NCBI GenBank assembly: GCA_020638095.1
Contig: JACKJF010000008.1
Span: forward strand, 1 to 16,117
DNA length: 16,117 nucleotides
Direction: 5' to 3'
Source: Hyphomicrobiaceae bacterium
GTDB taxonomy: Bacteria > Pseudomonadota > Alphaproteobacteria > Rhizobiales > Devosiaceae
The notes under the pieces are model-generated. The model saw only the letters and a list, made by a program, of their open reading frames with translations. It did not search any database and was not told the origin of the DNA. Positions 1 through 6,865 of this stretch are shown here, one piece after another. Within the stretch, counting starts at the first letter, position 1, and each line of letters opens with the position of its first letter. A program made the translations under genes and the position numbers.

Positions 1-135
1 GTATCCGGAAAAGCGAACGGTCTGCGGCTCGAACCGCGGATCAAGCTTGAACGGGCGCTTGTGTGCCCTTGCCATTGATGCTGGCGAAAGTGCCGAGGCC
101 GCCAGGCCCAGCATGAAACTGCGTTTGGAAAGCAT
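1..135 (-). CDS. L,D-transpeptidase family protein, N-terminal part (cut by window edge)
   Basis: Only the first 45 residues are visible, starting at the ATG at 133-135; the gene runs off the left edge. Residues 1-24 form an export signal with a KR pair (SKRSFMLGLAASALSPASMA). They are followed by the segment FKLDPRFEPQTVRFSGY. From memory, that stretch is characteristic of ErfK/YbiS (YkuD-fold) L,D-transpeptidases of alphaproteobacteria, in which it leads into an APGTIVVD-type strand. Such enzymes make 3-3 peptidoglycan cross-links or attach lipoproteins in the periplasm. The catalytic Cys/His region lies outside the window, so the call rests on the N-terminal segment alone. The bases upstream of the start are GAGAGGGAAAC, a good ribosome binding site. 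Confidence 0.6.
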   Translation of the reverse strand, partial: MLSKRSFMLGLAASALSPASMARAHKRPFKLDPRFEPQTVRFSGY

Positions 136-191
136 GTTTCCCTCTCAATCGAAAGTGTTTGTTGACGCCTAAAGCGGCGGTGAAAAACAAC

Positions 192-527
192 TCAGATTGA
201 AATGGGAGGGCGCAGCGGAAAATAGACTGGCTGTCGCTGAAGTCCTGAATGGGCCGTGCTACGCACGTTTGCCATGACGGGCGATGGCTGACTTGCCAGG
301 AACACTGGCAGATAGTGGCAATCCATCCCGCAATTGCCTGCCCTGTGATCCATGCCCGTCTCGGATTTCTGACAACACTTCATGGAGGCCGCAAGATCGG
401 CAATCTCCATATTGTCATGCGCCGTACTGATTGAAATAGGCCCGCCCGCATGCGTTTGCGCTGTCGGCGGCAAAAATGCCCCGAAGACCAGCATGACAAA
501 CATGAGCAATGACAACAACTTGCGCAT
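192..527 (-). CDS. small exported Cys/His-containing protein, unknown function
   Basis: 111 residues. I chose the ATG at 525-527 because the protein then begins with a clean signal peptide (residues 1-27: MRKLL, a hydrophobic run, then AQTHA). A longer TTG start at 584 would overlap the multicopper oxidase stub and add a non-signal leader. The mature part carries C51-C52, C66 and C70-H71 (MKCCQ and NCGMDCH), a likely periplasmic metal site. It ends in a Pro-rich tail (VYFPLRPPISI). It lies 43 bases downstream of the oxidase fragment on the same strand, so it probably belonged to that copper operon. I do not recognise a named family. The small protein at 2039-2407 has the same layout. Function as a metal-binding accessory protein is inference only. 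Confidence 0.55.
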   Translation of the reverse strand: MRKLLSLLMFVMLVFGAFLPPTAQTHAGGPISISTAHDNMEIADLAASMKCCQKSETGMDHRAGNCGMDCHYLPVFLASQPSPVMANVRSTAHSGLQRQPVYFPLRPPISI

Positions 528-570
528 GAAAAAACTATAATGCCCTTCCAATTTATTTTCCACTGAGAAC

Positions 571-1018
571 TCAGATGACTTCAAACCACGTCGTCATGCC
601 GGCCGCTGCGTGCTCAAGCATATGGCAATGATAAAGCCTTTTGCCGGGATTATCCGCGACAAAGGCAATCTTTGTCGTCTGCTCTGGGCCCACCAAAAAA
701 GTGTCCCGCCACGGCTTACCTTCATCGACTAAGCTGTCACCTCGCGAGATGATCCGGAAATGATGGCCGTGTATATGCATGGCATGGACCCAACCGGTTT
801 GATTGACGGTCTCGATTACAATGGTTTCGCCGCTTTTGGCCTGAAACAGCGGCTTTTCGGAAAGATTTGCGACGCCGTTGAACGCCCATGCCTGTTTGGT
901 ATGCGGGGTATCTTCACCTTCAAGTCGCTTGCCATTGTAGGTGAAGTCGACGAAACCGCCCATGGCCCCCCTTCCATGACGACCTTCACGCTCCGGGCCT
1001 TTGGCAGATCAGGCTCCG
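571..1018 (-). pseudogene. multicopper oxidase, C-terminal remnant (CopA/laccase type)
   Basis: This is the last cupredoxin domain of a multicopper oxidase. It shows the HIHGHHF motif (type 2/3 copper ligands) and YHCHMLEHAAAGM, the HCH-x3-H-x4-M type 1/3 copper signature, a few residues before the stop at 571-573. Reading upstream, the frame encoding EPDLPKARSVKVVMEGG (about 968-1016) runs into the GAMGG turn only if one base is restored in the G-run at 967-972. The gene therefore also has a -1 frameshift. The homology stops exactly at the insertion sequence end at 1018/1019, and no N-terminal oxidase sequence appears beyond the other IS end at 2020. Family members have about 450-600 residues, so most of the protein is missing and it cannot be functional. 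An ATG at 961-963 could start a 130-residue fragment. Confidence 0.85.
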
Positions 1019-1044
1019 TGGCCTGCTGCCGGTTTTTCGGACAC
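1019..1044 (+). repeat. IS terminal inverted repeat (orfB side)
   Basis: The first 17 bases (1019-1035, TGGCCTGCTGCCGGTTT) are the exact reverse complement of 2004-2020. After three mismatches, GGACAC at 1039-1044 matches the reverse complement of 1995-2000. This marks the left end of the element. Confidence 0.88.
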
Positions 1045-1048
1045 GCAG

Positions 1049-1672
1049 TTAAGCTAGCATGGCGCGTTCCTCGAACTCGACAGGGCTCAGATAGCCCCCA
1101 GTGTCGAGTGCCTTCGCCGCGGATTGTAAAAGCGCTCGATGTAATCGAACACATCCGCCCTGGCGTCATCCCTCGTCCTGTAGAGCTTGCGGGCCGTCCG
1201 CTCGGTCTTGAGCGACGAGAAGAAGCTCTCCATCGCCGCATTGTCCCAGACATTGCCCGACCGGCTAATCGAAGAGGTGATGGCCTGATCGGCCATCAGC
1301 CGCTGGAATTGCTCGCTTGTATACTGGCTGCCCTGGTCGCTGTGGTGCAGCAGGCTGTCGGGCCTTCCTCTGCGCCAGATAGCCATGATGAGGGCGTCGG
1401 TCACGAGCCCCGCCGTCATCTCGGCTTTCATGGCCCAACCGACGACGCGCCGCGAGAACAGGTCGACGACGGCCGCGACGTGCGCCGTAGGTGCGATCAC
1501 TGCTCTTGAAGCTGCAGTCGATCGCCGTCACCAACGCCTCATCGTTGCGACCACGCGCACTGGGGCTGCGGTTCAGCCAGGCATGAAAGCTCGAACGGGA
1601 GACATCCAGCGCCGCGCACAGCCATGCCACCGGCCAGATGCCCCGGTGCCTCGCGATAAAAGCGAACTTCAT
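1049..1672 (-). pseudogene. IS3-family transposase OrfB, internally deleted and frameshifted
   Basis: Begins at the ATG at 1670-1672 with MKFAFIARHRGIWPVAW and runs to SSDRTYGARR. It then jumps near 1475-1480 to VAAVVDLFSRRVVGW in another frame. The missing block, about 80 residues in family members as I remember them, contains the segment with the first Asp of the DDE catalytic triad (the ADFTY motif). The rest continues through HHSDQGSQYTS (second Asp) and NVWDNAAMESFFSSLKTE (catalytic Glu) to HSTLG. There a G-run at 1095-1099 with two extra bases shifts the frame, producing an early stop at 1087-1089 instead of the expected YLSPVEFEE ending and the TAA at 1049-1051. The product would be catalytically dead. 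Confidence 0.88.
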
Positions 1673-1959
1673 GTCACTTCCCTCGCGAAGTAGGCCGCCG
1701 CCTTTTTCAGGATGCCGCGCTCCGCCTTCAGCTTGGCGACTTACTTGCGCAACCGGTCTATCTCCAGTTGCTCCGGCTTCATCTGGCCATGGCCGGGAAA
1801 CGCATGCTGCGGATCGGCCCCAAAAGCCGCAATCCACTTGCGCAACACATTCTCGTGAATGTCCAGATCCCGGGACGCTTGCGCGACCGATACGCCCCGA
1901 TCCTTGATCAATCTAACCGCCTCAAGCTTGAACTCGCGGCTGAACTTCCTTCTTCCCAT
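1669..1959 (-). pseudogene. IS3-family transposase OrfA with premature stop
   Basis: The start ATG at 1957-1959 sits 7 bases after an AGGAG site; an in-frame ATG at 1963-1965 is too close to it. The protein opens with an IS3-type helix-turn-helix (RRKFSREFKLEAVRLIKDRG, then VAQASRDLDIHENVLRKWI). It continues to EQLEIDRLRK, where codon 1741-1743 is TAA. Past that codon the frame stays open and typical: VAKLKAERGILKKAAAYFA, then REVT and TGA at 1669-1671, overlapping the orfB start as ATGA. A single GAA-to-TAA change would explain the stop. The intact protein would have 96 residues, the usual OrfA size. The lost leucine-zipper part normally mediates multimerisation. Confidence 0.85.
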
Positions 1960-1994
1960 TCCCATTCTCCTGTTCCGTTAAACACCTTATCTCG

Positions 1995-2020
1995 GTGTCC
2001 ACGAAACCGGCAGCAGGCCA
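1995..2020 (-). repeat. IS terminal inverted repeat (orfA side)
   Basis: Positions 2004-2020 (AAACCGGCAGCAGGCCA) are the exact reverse complement of 1019-1035, and 1995-2000 (GTGTCC) of 1039-1044. This is the right end of the element, 18 bases from the stop codon of the next gene. Confidence 0.88.
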
Positions 2021-2038
2021 AGCAGATCAACGCGTCGC

Positions 2039-2407
2039 TTAGGCTTGGGGAGGTCGGTAAACGCTCTCCGGCTTCAAACCTTCGGCAGATTGGACCATCG
2101 ACGGGACCAATATCTGGATTGGCAGGCGATGAAAAGTCGAAATCACGGGTTCGGACAGCTGGAACGCATTGCACGCAGCGATACAGCAACCCGAGCCAGG
2201 GTTGGTTTGCACGGACTCGTCGATTTCATCCGGACAATGACTTTTATCGCTCTTGACCTGAATGTCATCGTGCCCGCCGGAAATGAGGAGGGCCTGTTCG
2301 CTTTCCACAACTATCATCGTTTCCGCATTCGCGGCATGGGAACCGCCAAGCGATGCAAAAAGAAGACCGACAAGGAGGGTCAAACGGAAAAGGCTGTTCA
2401 CTTCCAT
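2039..2407 (-). CDS. small exported Cys-rich protein, unknown function
   Basis: 122 residues from the ATG at 2405-2407. Residues 1-29 form a signal peptide (hydrophobic core LFRLTLLVGLLFASLGG, ending ANAE). The mature part has H46, C58, C74-C75 and C79 (SHCPDE and GSGCCIAACNAF), then a hydrophobic segment (PIQILVP) and the tail VYRPPQA. The layout matches the protein at 192-527: signal peptide, CC pair with a further Cys four residues on or later, and a Tyr/Pro-rich C-terminus. It lies upstream of the IS and of the broken multicopper oxidase on the same strand. It was probably the first gene of that copper operon, with the oxidase originally following directly. I do not recognise the family; a periplasmic copper-binding role is inference. 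The upstream Shine-Dalgarno is weak (GAAG three bases before the start). Confidence 0.6.
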   Translation of the reverse strand: MEVNSLFRLTLLVGLLFASLGGSHAANAETMIVVESEQALLISGGHDDIQVKSDKSHCPDEIDESVQTNPGSGCCIAACNAFQLSEPVISTFHRLPIQILVPSMVQSAEGLKPESVYRPPQA

Positions 2408-2478
2408 CGACTTCAGATTAATGGAGAGGAAGCTCCATACGAAATTTTTAAAAGGAAAATCACAAATTCGTTGCGGTT

Positions 2479-2501
2479 CGAGTTTCCGCCATGAAAACTC
2501 G
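2479..2501. repeat. short inverted repeat between ynfA and the small Cys protein
   Basis: Arms CGAGTTT (2479-2485) and AAACTCG (2495-2501) pair over seven bases around a nine-base loop. It sits just after the ynfA stop in the direction of transcription. It lacks a T-tract, so it could be a weak terminator or an operator for the downstream gene, or it may be chance. Confidence 0.3.
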
Positions 2502-2514
2502 GTTTATAGCCGCC

Positions 2515-2856
2515 TCAATTTCCGATCGTCCTCGGCGCGAACAGGATGATCGCGGCGCCGATCAGGCAAACGGTTCCGCCTGCGAGATCCCAGATATCCG
2601 GACGGCGTCCTTCGGCGACCCAAAGCCAGGAGAGCGACGCAAGAATGTAGACCCCGCCATAGGCTGCATAGGCGCGCCCCGCGAATTCGGCGGGTGCCAG
2701 CGTCAGGAGCCACGCGAATACGGCAAGACTGACCATCCCCGGCAATAGCCAGATCGCGCCGGCGCCCTGTCGCATCCAGGACCAGAAGGCAAAGCAACCG
2801 GCGATCTCGGCCAGAGCAGCCCCGCCGTAGATTGCGAGCGTCGCCGGAACGTTCAT
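2515..2856 (-). CDS. ynfA: YnfA / UPF0060 family small membrane protein
   Basis: 113 residues, the usual length (about 108-110) of the UPF0060 family. The start is the ATG at 2854-2856, preceded by GAGGAGACACC, a strong ribosome binding site. Four hydrophobic segments are visible (about 5-25, 33-53, 63-80 and 90-108). The family signatures [12 protein letters not shown] (60-71) and PDIWDLAGG (86-94) are present. YnfA resembles small multidrug resistance transporters in size and topology; its substrate is uncertain. The ATG overlaps the stop of the MerR-family gene as ATGA, so the two are probably translationally coupled and the membrane protein is made together with the metal sensor. That placement suggests a metal- or toxicant-related role, which is inference. 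Confidence 0.88.
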   Translation of the reverse strand: MNVPATLAIYGGAALAEIAGCFAFWSWMRQGAGAIWLLPGMVSLAVFAWLLTLAPAEFAGRAYAAYGGVYILASLSWLWVAEGRRPDIWDLAGGTVCLIGAAIILFAPRTIGN

Positions 2857-3293
2857 GGTGTCTCCTCGGTCTCGGGATGCAGATGGTCCGTGGCGCAAAG
2901 CGAATGGTCACCGAGTACCTCGATGACCCGGCAGTCGGCGATCCTGCCGCCCGCGCATTGCACCACCATGCGTTCAAGCTCGGCCTTGAGGGCTGTCAAC
3001 CGCGCAAGGCGATTTTCGACTTCGAGAAGCTGTGCCTTTGCGATGGCATCTGCGGCGGCGCAGGATTGATCAGGGTTGTCGGAAAGGCTGAGAAGGTCGC
3101 GGATCGCCTCGAGCGTGAACCCCAGGTCGCGCGCGTGCCGGATGAAGGCAAGCCTTTCGAGTGCCTTCGAGCCATAGAGCCGTTGATTGCCGGCGCTGCG
3201 CTCGGCCTCGGGCAAAAGGCCGATTTGCTCGTAATAGCGGATCGTCGGCACCTTGACCCCCGCCTTTGCCCCGAGCTTTCCGATGGTCAGCAT
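2853..3293 (-). CDS. cadR: MerR-family Zn/Cd/Pb-responsive transcriptional regulator (CadR/ZntR/PbrR type)
   Basis: 146 residues from the ATG at 3291-3293, with AAGGGA seven bases upstream. The N-terminus is a MerR winged helix-turn-helix ([37 protein letters not shown]). A long dimerisation helix covers about 80-111 and ends in the metal loop C113-AGGRIAD-C121. C78 (DQSCAAAD) is in the position of the ZntR/CadR Cys79. Three cysteines in this pattern mark divalent-metal sensors (Zn, Cd, Pb) rather than CueR, which has a two-Cys loop and lacks the Cys near 78. The extra tail H130, C133, H137, H139 ([13 protein letters not shown]) resembles the His-rich end of CadR. It is divergent from the P-type ATPase, with the operator between them, and is followed by ynfA. 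Which metal it prefers cannot be read from the sequence. Confidence 0.88.
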   Translation of the reverse strand: MLTIGKLGAKAGVKVPTIRYYEQIGLLPEAERSAGNQRLYGSKALERLAFIRHARDLGFTLEAIRDLLSLSDNPDQSCAAADAIAKAQLLEVENRLARLTALKAELERMVVQCAGGRIADCRVIEVLGDHSLCATDHLHPETEETP

Positions 3294-3303
3294 CAGATTT
3301 CCC

Positions 3304-3334
3304 TTGAAGCTATAGTTGCTAGAGACATTAGATA
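3304..3334 (+). promoter_or_regulatory. MerR-type promoter/operator for the ATPase operon
   Basis: A -35 box TTGAAG (3304-3309) and a -10-like TAGATA (3329-3334) are separated by 19 bp, the overlong spacer typical of MerR-activated promoters. Inside the spacer is the imperfect dyad CTATAGTTGCTAGAG (3310-3324). It closely resembles the CTATAGT-N2-CTA core that I recall for CadR/PbrR/ZntR operators. It lies between the divergent regulator (start 3293) and the ATPase (start 3376), so the regulator probably binds here and is autoregulated too. Confidence 0.85.
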
Positions 3335-3375
3335 TCTGATTCGATGAAATCAATCGCCCGTTGAAGAGGACCGTA

Positions 3376-5640
3376 ATGACGAACCGAGAGAACAACACCA
3401 CCTGCGACTGGACCGTCTCGGGGATGGATTGCGGGTCCTGTGTAACCAAGGTCAAGGACGCGGTCGGGCGGCTGCCCGGCGTCAGCAATGTCGAGGTCGG
3501 TCTGATGTCCGAGCGGTTGCGCATGACGCTGGATGAAGCACAGACCGGACGCGACAAGGTCGAAAGCGTCGTCAAGTCGCTTGGCTATAGAATCGCGCCA
3601 CGCGGCGCCGACGCGAAAAGGGAATTTGTCTTGCCCGGCGCAAGCGCACCCGACCACGGCGGTGACGACCACGCCGACCACGACCATGCGTCCGATGGCT
3701 CTGGTAGATCCCGGGACATCGGTCACGGCAGCCCGGGTCACGTTCACGACGACCCGGCAGACCGGGGGAAGCGATGGTACGAGACCAGCAAGGGCAAGCT
3801 GGTCATTTTCACGGCTTTCCTGCTTGGGCTGGCCTGGATCGCCGAACTGTTGGTCCCGACCGTCGGACAATGGCCCTTCGTCGTGGCCTGCCTGATCGGT
3901 GTGGCACCGGTGGCGCGCCGCGCTTTCGCCGCGTTGCGTCTGGGCCAGCCCTTCACCATCGAAAGCCTGATGACGCTCGCGGCCATTGGCGCGCTCTTCA
4001 TCGACGCGGCCGAAGAAGCGGCGCTGGTCGTGTTTCTCTTCGCTGTGGGCGAAGTGCTGGAGGGCGTCGCGGCCGGCAAGGCGCGGGACGGGATCCGGGC
4101 GCTCGCGAACCTCGTGCCGAAGACCGCTCTTCTCGTGGTGGGAGACAGCACACGAGAGGTGGCCGCGGCGAGCCTGAGCGTGGGACAGACCGTTCTGGTG
4201 CGGCCCGGCGACCGCGTGCCGGCGGATGGCGAGATCGCCGAGGGCACGTCGGGGGTCGACGACAGCCCCGTCACGGGTGAGAGCGTCCCGGTGACCAAGG
4301 GGCCGGGCGATGCGGTCTTTGCCGGGTCGATCAACACCGAGGCGGCGTTGCGGGTGACGGTGACGAAAGCGGCCGAGGACAATACCATTTCCCGGATCAT
4401 CCGGCTGGTCGAAGAGGCCGAGGAGGCGCGCGCGCCGACCGAGCGCTTCATCGACCGGTTCAGCCGCTGGTACATGCCGGCCATCGTCGCGGTCGCGACC
4501 CTGGTCGTGCTGGTGCCGCCTCTGGCCTTCGGTCAGCCTTGGGACACCTGGGTCTATCGCGGGCTGGCGCTGCTGCTGATCGGCTGCCCCTGCGCGCTGG
4601 TGATCTCGGTTCCGGCCTCGATCGCCTCGGCCCTGTCGACCGGGGCGCGGCGCGGGCTCTTGATGAAGGGCGGCGCGGTGATCGAGGCCGCGGCATCGGT
4701 CAAACGCATCGCCTTCGACAAGACCGGCACGCTGACCCATGGGCGCCCGGCTGTGACAGATGTGATGCCGTTCGGCACGACCACAGAAGCCGAGCTTCTG
4801 GCCGTCGCCGCGGGGGTCGAGACCGGGTCGAGCCATCCTCTCGCCGTCGCGATTCTGAACAGGGCGAAGGAGGTGGGGGTTGCAGCCCTCCCGTCGAAGG
4901 ACGCGCGGGCGCTGATGGGCAAGGGCGTCACGGCCGAGGTCGCCGGCGCTCCCGCCTGGGTCGCCTCGCCGCGCCATGCCAGCGAGAATGGCGGGCTCGA
5001 CGGGGCTGGCGTTCGGATGGCGACCAGGTTCGAGGATGAGGGCAAGACCGCCGTGGCGGTGTTCCGCGAGAAGCAGCCTTTGGGCCTGATCGCCATGCGC
5101 GACGAGCCACGCGCCGATGCGGCCGAAGCCGTGGCACAGCTGAAACGGCTTGGCGTCGCTCCGATGATCCTGACTGGCGACAACCCGCGCACGGCCGCCG
5201 CCATCGCCGGCCGGCTTGGCCTAGAGTTCCAGGCCGATTTGATGCCCGAGGACAAGCTCCGAGCGATCCGCGAAATGAGCGCCGATGGCGGCGTGATGAT
5301 GATCGGCGACGGCATCAACGATGCGCCGGCGCTGAAACAGGCAAGCGTCGGCGTCGCGATGGGATCGGGCACCGACGTGGCACTCGAGACCGCCGATGCG
5401 GCGATCCTGCGCGACCGGGTCACGGACATTCCGGGCAAGATCCGTCTTGCGCGCGGCGCGATGGCAAACATCAGGCAGAACGTCACCATCGCGCTCGGGC
5501 TCAAGGCCGTCTTCCTCGTCACCTCCGTGATCGGCGTCACCGGCCTCTGGATCGCGATCCTCGCCGATACCGGCGCGACGGTTCTGGTGACGCTGAATGC
5601 GCTGCGGCTCCTGCGGTTCAACCCGGAACGGGAAGGCTGA
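3376..5640 (+). CDS. cadA: P1B-type heavy-metal (Zn/Cd/Pb) translocating ATPase
   Basis: 754 residues; exports Zn2+, Cd2+ or Pb2+ from the cytoplasm. I chose the ATG at 3376, with GAAGAGGA about five bases upstream; an in-frame TTG at 3361 is less likely. An N-terminal HMA domain carries GMDCGSC (C19, C22). A Asp/His-rich linker covers about 93-126 (DHGGDDHADHDHASD, then GHGSPGHVHDD). The membrane CPC motif is at 404-406 (IGCPCALVISVP), the phosphorylation site DKTGTLTH begins at D448, an SSHPLA motif follows, and the hinge GDGINDAP has D645. The last membrane helices end in ADTGATVLVTLNALRLL, the P1B-2 signature of ZntA/CadA pumps rather than copper pumps. It is the first gene of a tight operon; the next gene starts six bases after its stop. 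Divergent transcription from the MerR-type sensor supports metal induction. Confidence 0.93.
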   Translation: MTNRENNTTCDWTVSGMDCGSCVTKVKDAVGRLPGVSNVEVGLMSERLRMTLDEAQTGRDKVESVVKSLGYRIAPRGADAKREFVLPGASAPDHGGDDHADHDHASDGSGRSRDIGHGSPGHVHDDPADRGKRWYETSKGKLVIFTAFLLGLAWIAELLVPTVGQWPFVVACLIGVAPVARRAFAALRLGQPFTIESLMTLAAIGALFIDAAEEAALVVFLFAVGEVLEGVAAGKARDGIRALANLVPKTALLVVGDSTREVAAASLSVGQTVLVRPGDRVPADGEIAEGTSGVDDSPVTGESVPVTKGPGDAVFAGSINTEAALRVTVTKAAEDNTISRIIRLVEEAEEARAPTERFIDRFSRWYMPAIVAVATLVVLVPPLAFGQPWDTWVYRGLALLLIGCPCALVISVPASIASALSTGARRGLLMKGGAVIEAAASVKRIAFDKTGTLTHGRPAVTDVMPFGTTTEAELLAVAAGVETGSSHPLAVAILNRAKEVGVAALPSKDARALMGKGVTAEVAGAPAWVASPRHASENGGLDGAGVRMATRFEDEGKTAVAVFREKQPLGLIAMRDEPRADAAEAVAQLKRLGVAPMILTGDNPRTAAAIAGRLGLEFQADLMPEDKLRAIREMSADGGVMMIGDGINDAPALKQASVGVAMGSGTDVALETADAAILRDRVTDIPGKIRLARGAMANIRQNVTIALGLKAVFLVTSVIGVTGLWIAILADTGATVLVTLNALRLLRFNPEREG

Positions 5641-5646
5641 CGGCGG

Positions 5647-6240
5647 ATGTCAGACCTGAGTGCATATGTTCAATGGGTACCTTTCGTTGCCGGAGTTTGG
5701 CTGCTCATGCGCGCGCTACTAGCGTTGCAGGACGAAACCATGGGTTTCTGGCCGCCTGCAGATCGAAAGGGCAGCGCCTACGCTGGCTTCATCTGGCCAT
5801 TCCGGTGCCTGTTCTGGGGCCTGGTCGCCTTGACGATCCTCTCGGCCACGCGTGCTGCGCCCGAGCTCGGGACAGCATGCTTTGCTGTCGGGGCGGCGCT
5901 CATGATCGCGGGTTTCGGTGTCGCCGTGCTTGCAACGCTGCAACTGGGCTGGACCACGGCCTTCGGCGAGGACGGGCCACTCCGGCGCGGCGGCTGGTTC
6001 CGCTACAGCCGAAACCCGATCTACGTCGCGACCTGGGCAGGGCAGATCGGCTGGGCACTGGCGTTCCCGACGCCGCCGATCCTTGCTGCACTGGCTGTGT
6101 GGGCTGGCTTCTATGTCGCTGCGATCTTTCTCGAGGAGCGCAACCTGCTGAAATCACATGGTGCGCAGTTCGAGATTTACAAAGCCCAAACGGCCCGGTT
6201 CCTGGGCTTTTCGCACCACTTCGAACAGACGGAATGCTGA
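5647..6240 (+). CDS. isoprenylcysteine carboxyl methyltransferase-like membrane protein (first copy)
   Basis: 197 residues with about five hydrophobic segments. The C-terminal half has the ICMT/PEMT-type motif RYSRNPIYVATW (119-130), followed by a long hydrophobic helix and E163-E164 (FLEERNLLKSHG). These mark the S-adenosylmethionine-binding C-terminal region of membrane methyltransferases of the ICMT/PEMT fold. Bacterial members of this family are often encoded next to heavy-metal exporters, but their substrate is unknown; bacteria do not prenylate proteins in the eukaryotic way. The ATG at 5647 follows the ATPase stop by six bases, with GGAAGG and GGCGG upstream, so it is co-transcribed with the pump. 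It is not closely similar to the next gene, which has the same motif. A specific reaction cannot be assigned. Confidence 0.82.
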   Translation: MSDLSAYVQWVPFVAGVWLLMRALLALQDETMGFWPPADRKGSAYAGFIWPFRCLFWGLVALTILSATRAAPELGTACFAVGAALMIAGFGVAVLATLQLGWTTAFGEDGPLRRGGWFRYSRNPIYVATWAGQIGWALAFPTPPILAALAVWAGFYVAAIFLEERNLLKSHGAQFEIYKAQTARFLGFSHHFEQTEC

Positions 6241-6241
6241 C

Positions 6242-6865
6242 ATGATCAACTGGTTCGGTTGGGCCGCGCTCGGGCTTTTTATTGCCTATCTCGCCTGCTT
6301 TTTCTGGGGCAACGCGCGTATCTCACAAGCTGCGGGACGATCGGTCTGGCTGTTTGGGACGGCACGCGGAAGGGACCGCTGGGCCGCGGCGGGATTTCGC
6401 GCGGCCTTTGTGCTCTCCTTCCTCGGCCCAATCGCGTGGTTGGCCTTTCCAGGCCTTCACAAGCTTGACCCGCTCTGGACCGCGGGACGCTTCCCGTTGA
6501 TCGGGCTTGCAGGGGTTGGCCTGGCCTGTGGCGGAGCGCTACTTGCGATTGTCGCACAGGTATCGATGGGTACGTCCTGGCGGGTTGGTGTCCAGGCTGG
6601 CGCAACCGGAGATCTGGTTTCGAGCGGACTCTTCCGCTTCAGCCGCAACCCAACATTCGTTGGGCAGGCCGCTCTGCTGGCTGGCGTCGCGCTCGCAGTG
6701 CCTTCGGCCCCTACAATCCTTGCGGCACTTCTGTTCCTTTGGTCGGCCACCAGTCAGATTCGCAGCGAGGAAGCTGCCCTGCGCCAATCTCTTGGCCAGG
6801 AGTATGAACGCTACGCCGCTTCGGTCCCGCGCTGGATCGGTCTTCGCCGTATGGGTGCCAAATGA
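6242..6865 (+). CDS. isoprenylcysteine carboxyl methyltransferase-like membrane protein (second copy)
   Basis: 207 residues from the ATG at 6242, one base after the previous stop. Hydrophobic segments lie at about 6-22, 53-70, 86-106 and 143-170. The motif RFSRNPTFVGQAA (132-144) is the same ICMT/PEMT signature as in the preceding protein. E176-E177 then leads into LGQEYERYAASVPRW, the typical family C-terminus. The two neighbours are distant paralogues at best; outside these motifs they show little identity by eye. The stop overlaps the start of lspA (ATGA). A role in modifying a membrane lipid or a small thiol in connection with metal stress is possible, but nothing in the sequence shows the substrate. 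Confidence 0.82.
   Translation: MINWFGWAALGLFIAYLACFFWGNARISQAAGRSVWLFGTARGRDRWAAAGFRAAFVLSFLGPIAWLAFPGLHKLDPLWTAGRFPLIGLAGVGLACGGALLAIVAQVSMGTSWRVGVQAGATGDLVSSGLFRFSRNPTFVGQAALLAGVALAVPSAPTILAALLFLWSATSQIRSEEAALRQSLGQEYERYAASVPRWIGLRRMGAK

Larger units (their letters stand above)
1019..2020 (-). mobile_element. decayed IS3-family insertion sequence
   Basis: A 1002-bp element bounded by imperfect 26-bp inverted repeats and beginning TGG...CCA. It contains orfA and orfB of an IS3-family DDE transposase, both on the minus strand and joined by an ATGA overlap. It is shorter than the usual 1.2-1.5 kb because about 80 codons of orfB are missing. OrfA has a premature TAA, and orfB has a frameshift near its end. 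No target-site duplication is visible: the three bases before it are CCG and the three after are AGC. This fits the loss of flanking multicopper oxidase sequence after insertion. The element looks unable to move by itself. Confidence 0.88.

Noticed and set aside
1385..2256. Plus-strand frames across the insertion sequence
   Set aside because: They run antisense to clear orfA/orfB transposase remnants and have low-complexity translations.
3328..4977. A 549-codon open frame antisense to the ATPase gene
   Set aside because: It has an odd Arg/Gly/His-rich composition and no motif. It mirrors the high-GC codon pattern of the strongly supported ATPase gene on the other strand.
4554..5621. A 355-codon antisense frame over the second half of the ATPase
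   Set aside because: Ser/Ala/Pro-rich shadow with no start signal or recognisable domain. The sense gene explains the region fully.
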